Origin: Muribaculaceae bacterium | Lineage (GTDB): Bacteria > Bacteroidota > Bacteroidia > Bacteroidales > Muribaculaceae | DNA: 64,000 nt | Direction: 5' to 3' | NCBI GenBank assembly: GCA_022509165.1 | Contig: JAFLTT010000010.1 | Coordinates: 1-64,000 of the forward strand | Shown: positions 16,200 through 25,607 of the stretch, piece by piece | Position numbering within the stretch: position 1 is the stretch's first letter | How the letters are laid out: each line of letters begins with the position of its first letter | The notes under the pieces: generated by a model | Told to the model about the DNA's origin: nothing | Database searches by the model: none | Seen by the model: only the letters and a program-made list of their open reading frames with translations | Translations under genes and position numbers: made by a program

Positions 16200-17684
16200 G
16201 TGAACGACTCCGTGGCTGACGAAATTAAAGAGGCTAAAAATGAGTATTCTTATAGGAATATCATTAAAAGTTCCTCTTTTTTTGGAGGAGTTCAGATATT
16301 CAATATCATCATAAGTCTAATCAGGGGCAAATTTGTAGCTATTATATTGGGTCCGGAAGGAATGGGTATCTCAGCTCTCTTCAACAGTGCCTCCTCCACT
16401 TTACAACGTTTTTCATCCTTAGGGCTTAATCAATCTATTATACGCGATGTAGCCAATGCATCCTCCACTACAGAGGAAAAAGATTCTACTATCCATACAG
16501 CGTTAATTTTATCAAGATTCACGGCTCTTCTTGGTTTTGTGATATGCGCGGCTTTATGTTTCCCTTTAAGTCGCATCACATTCGGCGATACCTCATATTG
16601 GTGGCAATTTATCGTGCTTGGAATCGGAGTGGGCTTTGGTATTGCCGGGGGCGCCAAGCTTTCCATTCTACAAGGATTGCATGAAGTGAAAAGGATTTCC
16701 CGCTCCTCTATTGTAGGGGGACTCACGGGGCTATTAGTGGGTATACCCCTTTATTATATTTTTGGCAATAAAGGAATTGTATTTGCTATCACGGCAATTT
16801 TTATTGCTCTATATATTTTTTATTCCTTATCTCTAAAAAGATCCTTTTCATTTTCTACTCCTACTACAGGATGGAGAAATTATTATCCTATAGCTAAAAG
16901 CCTTTTGCTTTTAGGCATAGTTTTAATGTCGGGTGATATGATTACCAATCTTGTCACCTATCTTATAAATATGTTCGTCAGGATGGTGGGAGACTTAGAC
17001 GATGTCGGCTTGTACCAGGCTGCGTATTCTGTAACATTTCAATTTGCCGGAATGATATTTTCGGCTTTAGCCATGGATTATTTCCCACGACTCTCAAAGG
17101 TAGCCGGCGATAACAATCTTATGAATAATGCGGTAAATCGCCAAAGCGATGTAGTGGCCTGGCTTATTACTCCTGCCATGTCGCTGCTTATTCTTTCCAC
17201 ACCCTTAATCATCAGGGTACTCCTATCGGAAAATTTTCATTCCATAATTCCTCTGATGCGTTGGATGGGACTCGGTATTTTGCTGAGAGCTTTTTCTTTT
17301 CCCATGGCCTACATTACTTTTGCAAAAGGCAACAAAAAAGTATTTTTCATAATGGAAGGTATAGTAGCCAATTTTATGACATTGGTTTTGAGTTGTCTCT
17401 TTTTCTATTGGTTTGGTCTTATAGGATTGGGATATGCTCTCGTAGCCGACAATGCCTTCTGTTTCATTCTATATTTTATTGTAAATAACAGATTATACGG
17501 ATATAATTTTTCTTCCGAGGCACTCCGCAATTTCTTGATAGGATTTCTCATTACAGGAGGATGTTTTGTTTTCTCTTTTTTCCATTCCCAGGCTTTATCA
17601 TATTCCTTAATGGGAGTGGCTGCTGCTATTGCTATAACCTGGGGATTTCTTTCCCTAAAGTCTCATTTCCGTAAAGTTGTTTAA
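16200..17684 (+). CDS. Wzx-like polysaccharide flippase
   Basis: 494 residues with about 12-14 hydrophobic segments and no signal peptide. The N-terminal block NIIKSSSFFGGVQIFNIIISLIRGKFVAIILGPEGMGISALFNS is characteristic of the O-antigen translocase/oligosaccharide flippase family, which moves lipid-linked oligosaccharide repeat units across the inner membrane. The predicted start is GTG at 16200; the residues before the first membrane segment are polar (VADEIKEAKNEYSYRN), as expected. It is divergent from the glycosyltransferase and 27 bases upstream of the symporter. No polymerase or other sugar genes lie nearby, so its sugar substrate cannot be inferred. Confidence 0.85.
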   Translation: MNDSVADEIKEAKNEYSYRNIIKSSSFFGGVQIFNIIISLIRGKFVAIILGPEGMGISALFNSASSTLQRFSSLGLNQSIIRDVANASSTTEEKDSTIHTALILSRFTALLGFVICAALCFPLSRITFGDTSYWWQFIVLGIGVGFGIAGGAKLSILQGLHEVKRISRSSIVGGLTGLLVGIPLYYIFGNKGIVFAITAIFIALYIFYSLSLKRSFSFSTPTTGWRNYYPIAKSLLLLGIVLMSGDMITNLVTYLINMFVRMVGDLDDVGLYQAAYSVTFQFAGMIFSALAMDYFPRLSKVAGDNNLMNNAVNRQSDVVAWLITPAMSLLILSTPLIIRVLLSENFHSIIPLMRWMGLGILLRAFSFPMAYITFAKGNKKVFFIMEGIVANFMTLVLSCLFFYWFGLIGLGYALVADNAFCFILYFIVNNRLYGYNFSSEALRNFLIGFLITGGCFVFSFFHSQALSYSLMGVAAAIAITWGFLSLKSHFRKVV

Positions 17685-17711
17685 TAATCCTAAAATCCAA
17701 AGATATAATCA

Positions 17712-19067
17712 ATGCTTAAAGAAATCACAACAGAAAGGGCCGTATTTGCCACCAAAATAGGAGCTGTAGCCACCACGGTAGGATCTGCAGTAGGATTGGG
17801 TAATATCTGGAGATTTCCCTACGAAGCAGGAGTTCATGGAGGCGGAGCTTTCATGATTTGTTATCTCAGTTTTGTCTTCATCCTGGGTGTGCCGCTTCTA
17901 ATAGCCGAATTTGTAATGGGACGCGGAACAAGGGCAAATGTTTTCGGTGCTTACAGGAAGTTACGACCTGCTTCTCATTGGAATCTGTTTGGCATTCTTG
18001 GCATCATAGCTTCTCTTCTCATAATAAGTTTTTATGCAGTGGTGGCAGGCTGGACAGCCGAGTTCTGTCTGGCCTCCTTATCAGGTCAACTCGAATTTGC
18101 TTCAGAAGAGGCACGCCATGAAGGCTTCATGACTTTTACAAGTGGTTCCAATTCTGTGGTATGGACCTTGATATTCCTGGCATTTAACTTTATGATTCTG
18201 ATAGGAGGAGTAACAAAAGGAATAGAAAGAGCATCCAATATCCTGATGCCCATCTTTTTCCTTTTACTTTTGGCATTTTGCATCAATTCTTTCTTCATGC
18301 CCGGTTTTGGCGAGGGTATGAAATATCTTTTTTATCCGGATTTTTCTAAAATTTCACCCTCTGTGATATTGGGAGCACTGGGTCAGGCCTTCTTCTCATT
18401 AAGTCTTGGCCTCGGATGCATGATGACCTATGCCTCATATTTCAGTGATAAGAACCGACTTGGAAAGACTGCGGTCACAACAGCCTTTTTAGATACCTTA
18501 GTTGCAATATTGGCAGGTATTATAATTTTTCCTGCAGTTTTCTCCTTTAATCTTTCTCCGGAAGCAGGTCCCACTTTAGTATTCGAAGTGTTGCCTCATA
18601 TTTTCTATCAATTGCCCGGCGGTATGATCTGGTCTACTCTTTTCTTCCTGCTTCTTTTCCTTGCATCGCTCACATCCACAGTTTCAATGAGTGAAATATC
18701 TATAAGTTATTTCTCGGAAGAAAAGGGTATGAGCCGCAGCAGAGCTACCGCCCTATCTGCTTTCATTTCACTGGTCGGCGCTTTGCTATGTGCCTTCAGT
18801 TTTGGATTTCTGTCTGAGGTTACGTTTTTCGGCAAGAATTTCTTCAATCTTTTTGATTATCTATCATCTAATATAGCGCTTCCATTAGGAGGAATGGGCT
18901 GTTCCATCTTTGTAGGTTGGTTTGTGAAAAGAAAATTTATTAAAGACCAACTCACAGACTTCGGAACATTTAAATTCAGACTGCTGAATATTCTGATTTT
19001 TTTCCTACGCTGGTTCTGTCCGGCAGCCATTTTCCTCATCTTCCTTAATTCTTTAGGAATCTTGTAA
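17712..19067 (+). CDS. neurotransmitter:sodium symporter family transporter
   Basis: 451 residues with 11-12 transmembrane segments. The unwound first helix GSAVGLGNIWRFPYEAG (about residues 23-39) carries the sodium and substrate contacts of LeuT-type transporters, and GALGQAFFSLSLGLGCMMTYASY carries the TM6 site. NSS members in bacteria import amino acids with Na+; the substrate here is not known. Eleven membrane segments would be the usual count for prokaryotic NSS proteins. ATG start at 17712, 27 bases after the flippase gene, so co-transcription is possible though functions are unrelated. A hairpin terminator and a REP-like repeat follow. Confidence 0.9.
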   Translation: MLKEITTERAVFATKIGAVATTVGSAVGLGNIWRFPYEAGVHGGGAFMICYLSFVFILGVPLLIAEFVMGRGTRANVFGAYRKLRPASHWNLFGILGIIASLLIISFYAVVAGWTAEFCLASLSGQLEFASEEARHEGFMTFTSGSNSVVWTLIFLAFNFMILIGGVTKGIERASNILMPIFFLLLLAFCINSFFMPGFGEGMKYLFYPDFSKISPSVILGALGQAFFSLSLGLGCMMTYASYFSDKNRLGKTAVTTAFLDTLVAILAGIIIFPAVFSFNLSPEAGPTLVFEVLPHIFYQLPGGMIWSTLFFLLLFLASLTSTVSMSEISISYFSEEKGMSRSRATALSAFISLVGALLCAFSFGFLSEVTFFGKNFFNLFDYLSSNIALPLGGMGCSIFVGWFVKRKFIKDQLTDFGTFKFRLLNILIFFLRWFCPAAIFLIFLNSLGIL

Positions 19068-19082
19068 GACTATTATTCTTTT

Positions 19083-19209
19083 ATTGATAATCCTCATAAA
19101 TACCTCCATTAATAAATTACCCTCAAAAGTTGGGATGCACGGCTCGTGCGTCCGATATAAAAGAGGGATAATTACTTGATTATCAGAGGACGCACGAGCC
19201 GTGCGTCCC
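19083..19209. repeat. REP-like palindromic repeat, copy A
   Basis: A 67-base segment (19083-19149) matches, without gaps, the reverse complement of 48781-48847 at 56 of 67 positions. The copy ends in a 22-bp arm (19132-19153) that pairs at 21 of 22 positions with 19188-19209 across a 34-base spacer. Each arm is itself a hairpin: CGTGCGTCC and GGACGCACG around GCT or AGC. Two facing GC-rich hairpins in an AT-rich spacer are the form of REP/BIME elements, which are dispersed by RAYT-type transposases; none is encoded here. It lies between two genes that end towards each other. Confidence 0.75.
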
Positions 19210-19265
19210 TACATTTTTCGTTTGGGATATTATTCGGGAGAATCATTTTCTTTATTAATCAATAA

Positions 19266-19286
19266 GAGCTGACCTTCGGTCAGCTC
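19266..19286. terminator. hairpin between convergent genes (symporter and gldN)
   Basis: Perfect 9-bp stem GAGCTGACC / GGTCAGCTC with loop TTC. T-rich sequence follows on the plus side (TCTCTATTTCTT) and A/T-rich sequence on the minus side, so it may serve both the T9SS operon and the plus-strand transcription unit. Confidence 0.6.
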
Positions 19287-19309
19287 TCTCTATTTCTTGC
19301 TTCATTATA

Positions 19310-20464
19310 TTATCTTTTGCGGCGTCTTACAGACTTTTCTGCCGATGGATTTGCACTTGAAGAAGATCCTCCGGAAGTCTTCACTTTCTTTACCTTCTTA
19401 GCCTTTGCCTGAGTCTTTTTATTCGATCTGGAGGATACTCCTTTAGATTCCTGGAGTTCTTCTGTCACTATAGTTTGAGAAGAGTCATCATTAAGGTTCC
19501 TTTCCGGCAATTCATCCACTTCTTTTGCATTGCCTTTTTTCTGCCTGGCATCGTTGCCCTTCATGGCAAGATACTCTTCACGAGTAGGTACCCAAAGGTC
19601 TTTACCATAATTCTTTAAATGACTGTCGATTGAATCCTGTGCTCGTTTCAAGTCATCTTCATCAGGAAACATCTGTGCCATTGAAAGATTGCGCATGTTG
19701 CGTGTCTTATAAATCTCTCCGTCATATAAACCAAGATTGAAGAAGTCATCAAGGGAATATTGAGGAAGGTTATTATCATCGCTTATAAAGACATATTGCT
19801 GTGCCAGGTATGGTCTCAAGGAATCGAACTTCACCCAAAACATCGGATACTTGGCCTCGTTTCCATAGTCGCCATATTTATCAAGTACGGGGCAAATAGC
19901 GTCGACTACAGTCTTCATGGAATTTGATCTTCGGTCGAATTCCCATTTCTCAATTATGTAATAATTGTTTACTTGACTTGTAGGAACATCGGATTCATCT
20001 ATCACAAATTTCGGATTTTTCTCGGTAGATCCTTTAGCAGGTTGGGCATATATATCAAAACGGTTAAGAATATCCGCTACATTCATCTTATACTGATCTG
20101 TAAAGATTTCTCTTCCGTCAAGAAATTCGTAAGCCGGGATCTGTCCATCCACAACTAATCTCAGGATAATTCTGAAAAGGTTTTCTTGTCCGTCGATCAC
20201 ATCTTCGGGATAATATAAAGCCGCATTAGCCCCTTTTTCCAGATCCAGTTTACGATACACATGTTTCTTGTAGGCCACATCTGCATCGTGGATTTCTTTT
20301 GTCTGGAAAAACTCTTGCATCCTGTCTGTGACTCCCGGTGTTCCGGATTCCTTGCTTTCCTTTTCAGCACGTTTTTTAACTCCGCCTGCTGTCTCTACCT
20401 GAGCAGAAATACTCAAGGCAGAAATTGATAACATGAGGGAGAGAAATATCCTAACATATTTCAT
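19310..20464 (-). CDS. gldN: type IX secretion system ring protein GldN/PorN
   Basis: 384 residues with a Sec signal peptide (cleavage after SISAQ). GldN/PorN is a periplasmic protein that joins GldK to form the outer-membrane-associated ring of the type IX secretion system. The family is recognised from the segment FQTKEIHDADVAYKKHVYRKLDLEKGANAALYYPED, the DGREIFTDQYKMNVADILNRF block and the later FDSLRPYLAQQYVFISDDNNLPQYSLDDFF. The C-terminal 60 residues are Lys/Ser-rich and low in complexity (KAKKVKKVKTSGG, SVRRRKR) and unlikely to be folded. Last gene of the minus-strand T9SS operon, 23 bases after gldM; a hairpin terminator follows. Confidence 0.93.
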   Translation of the reverse strand: MKYVRIFLSLMLSISALSISAQVETAGGVKKRAEKESKESGTPGVTDRMQEFFQTKEIHDADVAYKKHVYRKLDLEKGANAALYYPEDVIDGQENLFRIILRLVVDGQIPAYEFLDGREIFTDQYKMNVADILNRFDIYAQPAKGSTEKNPKFVIDESDVPTSQVNNYYIIEKWEFDRRSNSMKTVVDAICPVLDKYGDYGNEAKYPMFWVKFDSLRPYLAQQYVFISDDNNLPQYSLDDFFNLGLYDGEIYKTRNMRNLSMAQMFPDEDDLKRAQDSIDSHLKNYGKDLWVPTREEYLAMKGNDARQKKGNAKEVDELPERNLNDDSSQTIVTEELQESKGVSSRSNKKTQAKAKKVKKVKTSGGSSSSANPSAEKSVRRRKR

Positions 20465-20487
20465 GATATGATGTTTTGTCTTTTAAA

Positions 20488-22056
20488 TCAGTTTAAAGCC
20501 ACTTCTAAAGGTGATATTATGCGGCTTACTCCATCCGGCCCCTTAGCCTTCACATTCGAAATGAAGAAACGTGAACCCGGTTTCATTCTCCGGAATTGTT
20601 CCTTCTGACGGGATGAGAATTTATTACCGTCACTTACTTCCGGGATAGCATTATTCATCGAATCGAAGAATACAGTGGAAAAAGATTCCACAGTATATGT
20701 CACATTCAGAAGATCATCGTCAATTGCAGCTCCCAATGATTCCACAGCCATAAGTTGAGCCTTTGATATTTTCTGAGGCACTCCCTTATAGTTCATCGGA
20801 TTACCCTGAGCATCCTTAAGAGGAATATAAGGTGAGGGATCGGGAAGTCTTCTCACTCTGAAAGTCATACTACCCACCTGCTGTTTGCTACCTTCTATAG
20901 ATGCAAATACAGCGATTTCAGCATCCGTGCCAATTTTATCGGGCCGGGCTACCCAGGTATCCCCTTTCCTTATCAATTGGCCGTTGGTCATAGTGGCTTC
21001 CACTCCATTCATGGCTACTCCCGGCACTGATATGCTGATGGGGTTTTCAATTCCGGCATAAAGCACATTCATAAGTGTGGGTGAAATAGTAGCCATCGGC
21101 TCCATTACGGTGTAAGAAGAATTGAAAGGTCTTCTGTCGATAGTCCCGTCGCCTCTTGCCACCTCTATATAACCTGAATACTCATGGTTGCCCACAGATG
21201 TTGCAGCAAGTTGAAGAAGACCGTTTTCTATCTTCGATCCGTTTACAAAAACTGCAGGACGTTGAGTGGTATCTATAGCGGCAAGAACAACTTGTGCAGT
21301 ATATTTTCCCCCTCTCATCACCATATTTGAGTTTGGTATCACATAGGGGTTTAGTTCATTTACGCGAACGTCACCTATGTCTACATTAGTGATAAGATTG
21401 GATAATGCCTCGCTTTCTGCTTCTCTGATGTCACTTTGAATCTTTGACAACTGAGTTATAGCTGCTATAGCCGGCATATTGTCAAACATTTGTTCCTCCC
21501 ATGTTACGGTACTTTCATCACCGTTTCTGGCTGAAGCTTGTGTGGAAAGCATTTCCATCACTGCCTTTCTTTTTACCGAGTCGGTGATAAGAGCGGCGGT
21601 ATTGTTACGGTAACTTTCTATATGTTCTTTAAGAAGTTTCCCCCTCATGGTAGCGGGGTTCAACAATGTCACTGACGCGGCTTCAAGGTCGTCAAGATTT
21701 ACCAGGTTAGAAGGGTCACCGTTCTTTCCGTCTGCCTGTTTGGCTATAGCTATTTTAAGTGAATCAATCTCTGCAAGTAAAGTGTTGGAGTAATTCTTTA
21801 GTAAGGTACCTTTTTCAAGCCATGGCCCGACTTTAGTGGGATTCTTTTCGTAAAGTTCTTTTAGATAAAGATATTGAATCTCATTCTTAGTGGCCATGTT
21901 GTCATTGGTACGTACAAGACCGTCGTGCACCTGATTGAAGCCGTTGAGCACATCGCTCGACACATTCAGGGCCAGCATGGCAGTGAGCACGATATACATA
22001 AGGTTTATCATCCTCTGCCTCGGTGACATTCTTGTTACATTATTACCTGATGCCAA
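20488..22056 (-). CDS. gldM: type IX secretion motor subunit GldM/PorM
   Basis: 522 residues. A short cytoplasmic tail with a conserved Arg (MSPRQRMINLMY) leads into one transmembrane helix (about residues 17-35, YIVLTAMLALNVSSDVLNGF), then a long periplasmic part of four domains. In Flavobacterium, GldL and GldM form a proton-driven inner-membrane motor that transmits rotation to the outer-membrane translocon; the Arg of the TPRQKM-type motif is important there and is retained here as Arg13. The rest of the chain shows beta-rich repeat domains (TISPTLMNVLYAGIENPISISVPG). It lies 115 bases after gldL in the operon. Confidence 0.94.
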   Translation of the reverse strand: MASGNNVTRMSPRQRMINLMYIVLTAMLALNVSSDVLNGFNQVHDGLVRTNDNMATKNEIQYLYLKELYEKNPTKVGPWLEKGTLLKNYSNTLLAEIDSLKIAIAKQADGKNGDPSNLVNLDDLEAASVTLLNPATMRGKLLKEHIESYRNNTAALITDSVKRKAVMEMLSTQASARNGDESTVTWEEQMFDNMPAIAAITQLSKIQSDIREAESEALSNLITNVDIGDVRVNELNPYVIPNSNMVMRGGKYTAQVVLAAIDTTQRPAVFVNGSKIENGLLQLAATSVGNHEYSGYIEVARGDGTIDRRPFNSSYTVMEPMATISPTLMNVLYAGIENPISISVPGVAMNGVEATMTNGQLIRKGDTWVARPDKIGTDAEIAVFASIEGSKQQVGSMTFRVRRLPDPSPYIPLKDAQGNPMNYKGVPQKISKAQLMAVESLGAAIDDDLLNVTYTVESFSTVFFDSMNNAIPEVSDGNKFSSRQKEQFRRMKPGSRFFISNVKAKGPDGVSRIISPLEVALN

Positions 22057-22171
22057 TTTGGTATTTAGTTAATTGTTGTTGTACTTATTGAGAATAATCA
22101 ATTAATAAGGTACTTTCAGTTTCCCGTCAAAAAGTAATCTTATTACTTAGAGTCAGTTTTGGGAAAGTACA

Positions 22172-23041
22172 TTAGGAATTAGGTTGATTTATAGTGAGGG
22201 CAGCGATCATTTTGGCATATACCTCATTGATACGTTGCATGTTCTTAGTCATCTTCTCACTCTCTTCACAATATCTTTCGGAATCGGCCGCTGACTTTTC
22301 ATACATGTCACGGATATCCTTAAGGCCCTTGTTAACTCTGTCTATGGCTTCAAGTTGCCCTGCAATACTTTTCAATTGTATTTCATAAATGGTGTTGAGG
22401 CCGGCAAGGTTTCTGTTGAGCTCTGTCATCTGTTCTGCATAACCATAAGTACCGGTGGCCATAGATTCCTGCAGGTCGCTCATCTGCTTGGAGATACCCT
22501 CTATTGCCTCTGTGAATCTATTGGTTGCTTCTGCAAGTTCACCTACCTGGCTGAGTTCTTCTGTGGCCTTAACCATATCTCCGGTCATGGCATTTATATC
22601 GACTACTGTCGCACCCGGAGCAGCTCCTATAGTGCCTCCAACCGGAATTCCGACAGTCTGCCCCATATTTACTTCTACGGGCACACCTATATAACCTGAA
22701 GGACCACCCAATTCTTTTTGTTCATAAGGTTGTGAGTCATCTTCTATCTCAAGAGCCTCAACCGGACCTCCCACTCTTCCGCCGGTTAGTGCAGGCACTA
22801 TTTCATCCCAGTTTGGTTCTTTAGGCGGACGATCAAAGGCAGTGAGCAGGAACATTGCTATCTCAGTGCCCATACCGATACACAAAAGTGTGTTGCCTCC
22901 AGGAAGGTGAAGTATTTTGAAGAGAGCTCCCCAGATTACAATCGCTGCACCGACTGAATATGCTATGTTGAAAAATCGCTGCCCGTTGTCACTGTGCAGG
23001 AATTCTTCTATGCTGTTTCTATATTTCTGAATCTTTGTCAT
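22172..23041 (-). CDS. gldL: type IX secretion motor subunit GldL/PorL
   Basis: 289 residues. Two transmembrane helices near the N-terminus (about 24-45 and 50-68) are followed by a cytoplasmic tail with long helical, probably coiled-coil segments (SQVGELAEATNRFTEAIEGI). GldL forms a pentamer around the GldM dimer. The residues proposed to couple proton flow, a Lys in LFKILHLPG (Lys42) and a membrane Glu in GMGTEIAMFLL (Glu60), are both present, so the motor looks functional. It starts 2 bases after the gldK stop. Confidence 0.94.
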   Translation of the reverse strand: MTKIQKYRNSIEEFLHSDNGQRFFNIAYSVGAAIVIWGALFKILHLPGGNTLLCIGMGTEIAMFLLTAFDRPPKEPNWDEIVPALTGGRVGGPVEALEIEDDSQPYEQKELGGPSGYIGVPVEVNMGQTVGIPVGGTIGAAPGATVVDINAMTGDMVKATEELSQVGELAEATNRFTEAIEGISKQMSDLQESMATGTYGYAEQMTELNRNLAGLNTIYEIQLKSIAGQLEAIDRVNKGLKDIRDMYEKSAADSERYCEESEKMTKNMQRINEVYAKMIAALTINQPNS

Positions 23042-23043
23042 TT

Positions 23044-24519
23044 TTATCTCTTTTTCTTTTGGGTGCCTTTGGCAAATCCTATTTGAGTTCTTACATTCCT
23101 GAATCCTATGTATGAACGCTGTTCATTCTGGTACTCCCACATTCTGAGGTCGCTTCGGATATTGTTTGCAACATCTTTCCAGCTTCCGCCCCTCACAATT
23201 TTTCTCTTCATACGATAAGGGTCCTCTTTAGCTGCGTCATATCTGTATTCTGGATTGATGTCGGCTGTAAGTCTGTCGATACTTTCCGAGTAAGCTGTAG
23301 ATGTCCATTCCGATACATTTCCTGCCATGTCGTATAATCCAAAATCATTGGCAGCAAAAGTACCCACGGGGGATGTGATCACATGTCCGTCTCTCACGTA
23401 GTCGCCATCCATAGGTTTGAAATTGGCATAGAAACATCCTCTTTCATCATAAGGCAAAGTCTCTTCCCAGGGATATGGAGATTCGGAGTTGCCGGCTCGG
23501 GCTGCATATTCCCATTCTGCTTCTGTAGGAAGTCTGTAGGGCTCGATGTATACTCCTTCGCGACCCAGTGATCTTTTCAAGAAATCCGTACGCCAATTGG
23601 AGAATGCATTGGCCTGCTCCCAGCTTACTCCTACCACAGGATAATTATTGTATCCGGCATGGCTGAAATACATCCTGGTATAAGGCTCGTTATAAGCATT
23701 GTCAAAATCATTAATCCAACAGGTAGTGTCAGGATAAATATTGACAATATAGGTGTTTACAAAATCATAATCACCTGTGAGCGGACGTGTGATGGTCTCT
23801 CTGATAATATCGCCCTCTTCTGAGAAATAGGCTGTATCTTTAGAAATCATCGGGAGAGTATTGTTCACCGGGATATCGGTATTGTATTCCCTAAGTGTGG
23901 GATCTAATCTGTTTTTTCGTCTTGCCGCCTCAGTGTGGTTATAGATTTCATATCTATAATTGAGCTGTGTGGGGTCAAGTTCTCTCTGGCCGGTAATAGG
24001 ATTAATTCGGTATACACTTTCTATAGCCCTTTGCTCATCTTCATTAGCATTGCGCCATGGTATTTGTTTCGACCAGTTGAGATAAGGCTCTATTGGATTC
24101 CCTTCTTTATCCTCCTCTATCTTAAAAGCCTCATTGCCTCCGTAGGCGGGATCAAACAGTCTCTCCCGGATAATAGAGTCTCTCACCCAAAATACAAATT
24201 GTTTGTACTTTGAATTAGTAATCTCTGTCTCATCCATCCAAAAAGCATCCACAGACACTCCTCTGGGGTCAGCTTTTCTTCCGTTGATGGAATCATCCTT
24301 CGAAGGACCCATGGCTATACTGCCCCGGTCTATCAGCACCATGCCATAAGGCGTGGGTTCAGCCCATGACGAACCGCCCACACCGGTCACTTCACCTCCT
24401 GCTGACATACCTTTAGTGCCGAAACATGATGTAAGAAGTGCCACACCTCCGGCACCACACAGCATGTAAAGAGCATGTTTACTGAATCGTTTCAAATTTA
24501 TTTGGTTTTTTATTTTCAT
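23044..24519 (-). CDS. gldK: type IX secretion outer-membrane lipoprotein GldK/PorK
   Basis: 491 residues. Lipoprotein signal peptide with lipobox LLTSC (about residue 32). The remainder is a formylglycine-generating-enzyme-like (FGE-sulfatase) domain, recognised from GMVLIDRGSIAMGPSKDD, VDAFWMDETEITNSKYKQFVFW, PVVGVSWEQANAFSNWR, YRLPTEAEWEYAARAG, GLYDMAGNVSEWTS and VRGGSW. In GldK/PorK this fold is structural: the protein forms a ring with GldN under the outer membrane. It lies between porP and gldL with gaps of 18 and 2 bases. Confidence 0.94.
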   Translation of the reverse strand: MKIKNQINLKRFSKHALYMLCGAGGVALLTSCFGTKGMSAGGEVTGVGGSSWAEPTPYGMVLIDRGSIAMGPSKDDSINGRKADPRGVSVDAFWMDETEITNSKYKQFVFWVRDSIIRERLFDPAYGGNEAFKIEEDKEGNPIEPYLNWSKQIPWRNANEDEQRAIESVYRINPITGQRELDPTQLNYRYEIYNHTEAARRKNRLDPTLREYNTDIPVNNTLPMISKDTAYFSEEGDIIRETITRPLTGDYDFVNTYIVNIYPDTTCWINDFDNAYNEPYTRMYFSHAGYNNYPVVGVSWEQANAFSNWRTDFLKRSLGREGVYIEPYRLPTEAEWEYAARAGNSESPYPWEETLPYDERGCFYANFKPMDGDYVRDGHVITSPVGTFAANDFGLYDMAGNVSEWTSTAYSESIDRLTADINPEYRYDAAKEDPYRMKRKIVRGGSWKDVANNIRSDLRMWEYQNEQRSYIGFRNVRTQIGFAKGTQKKKR

Positions 24520-24537
24520 GAATTCAAAGGTTAGTCC

Positions 24538-25605
24538 TTACATTATCCTTATCGATCGGTGGCTGAAGGTGTTTTTATCGCCCAAATCGAGTTTAAATCT
24601 ATATCCTATCACCAGTTCATGGTTACCGGTGCTTCCTCTCGGTTTCCGCGAATAATCATATTCCCAGGAATAGCCTATGTAAAAGTCTTTCAGATTGAGC
24701 CCGGCAAGTGCGCCGAATGCTCTGTTGTACCGATAATCTATTCCGAATGTCACCTTACCATTATAGGTGGCACGCATTTCCACTAATGCTGTAAAATCAC
24801 TGAAATCAGTGCCAATCAATAAGGATGGTTGCAATGATATTAACGAGTTTTTTATGGCAATATTGCCACCGGCATCAAAATACATTGTTGTCGGAAGGGT
24901 GCTTTGTATATATCTGAGACCTGAGTTTTCCTCTCCATCTTTCGATAGCCTTATTTTAGCATTTGTGAGATGGAGACCTGATATTCCCACATGAAATTTT
25001 GGATGGGTGAATCTTATTCCTACTCCTAAATCAAGGGCGCCTCCTGCCACATCTTGTGTAGGCCAATCTAATCGTGAATCGTAATTATCCTCAGGTAATT
25101 GTTCCTCTTCTCCCAAATCATCGTTGATTCCTCCTTCCGGGGTATTATTTTCATTACCTCCCGGTGTCAGAGTCAGTTCGCTCCCTTTAAAGGAAGTATG
25201 GAAATACCCTATCTGGATACCTACACTAAGAATATTCTTCTTTAAATTAAATTTATAGCTTCCCTGTGCTCCAATACTATAATTGCTGAATAAATCATAG
25301 GTAATACTACTGGCAATGATACCGGCTCCTATTCTTTTACCACCAACTTTGAACGGGGAATCTCCGGTTATGAAAAAATTTTTAGGTGAGTCATGGCTTC
25401 CCAAATAATCAAGCCTTGCTCCGGCTCTCACCCTTATAAAATCAATATCTCCGGTGGCTGCCGGGTCTAATAAAGTAGGCACGGCCCAATGTTGGGTTAG
25501 AAGACCACCTGTCTCTGCGTCAACTGTAACCTGACCGTAAACTTTATTAGAGGCGAAAAGACCGGAAATAAGAGCAAAGACCGTTATTATTATCCTCACT
25601 TTCAT
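24538..25605 (-). CDS. porP: PorP/SprF family type IX secretion membrane protein
   Basis: 355 residues with a signal peptide (ending VYGQ). PorP/SprF proteins form outer-membrane beta-barrels that act with PorK and the translocon. The family pattern is visible in QHWAVPTLLDPAATGDIDFIRVRAGARLDYLG, the amphipathic strands of YKFNLKKNILSVGIQIGYF and the C-terminal HELVIGYRFKLDLG. A loop near residues 150-170 is rich in Glu, Asn and Pro. It lies directly upstream of gldK, the common order in Bacteroidales. Confidence 0.9.
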   Translation of the reverse strand: MKVRIIITVFALISGLFASNKVYGQVTVDAETGGLLTQHWAVPTLLDPAATGDIDFIRVRAGARLDYLGSHDSPKNFFITGDSPFKVGGKRIGAGIIASSITYDLFSNYSIGAQGSYKFNLKKNILSVGIQIGYFHTSFKGSELTLTPGGNENNTPEGGINDDLGEEEQLPEDNYDSRLDWPTQDVAGGALDLGVGIRFTHPKFHVGISGLHLTNAKIRLSKDGEENSGLRYIQSTLPTTMYFDAGGNIAIKNSLISLQPSLLIGTDFSDFTALVEMRATYNGKVTFGIDYRYNRAFGALAGLNLKDFYIGYSWEYDYSRKPRGSTGNHELVIGYRFKLDLGDKNTFSHRSIRIM

Positions 25606-25607
25606 TT

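Noticed and set aside
22355..22699. 114-codon plus-strand frame
   Set aside because: Shadow of gldL in the opposite strand.
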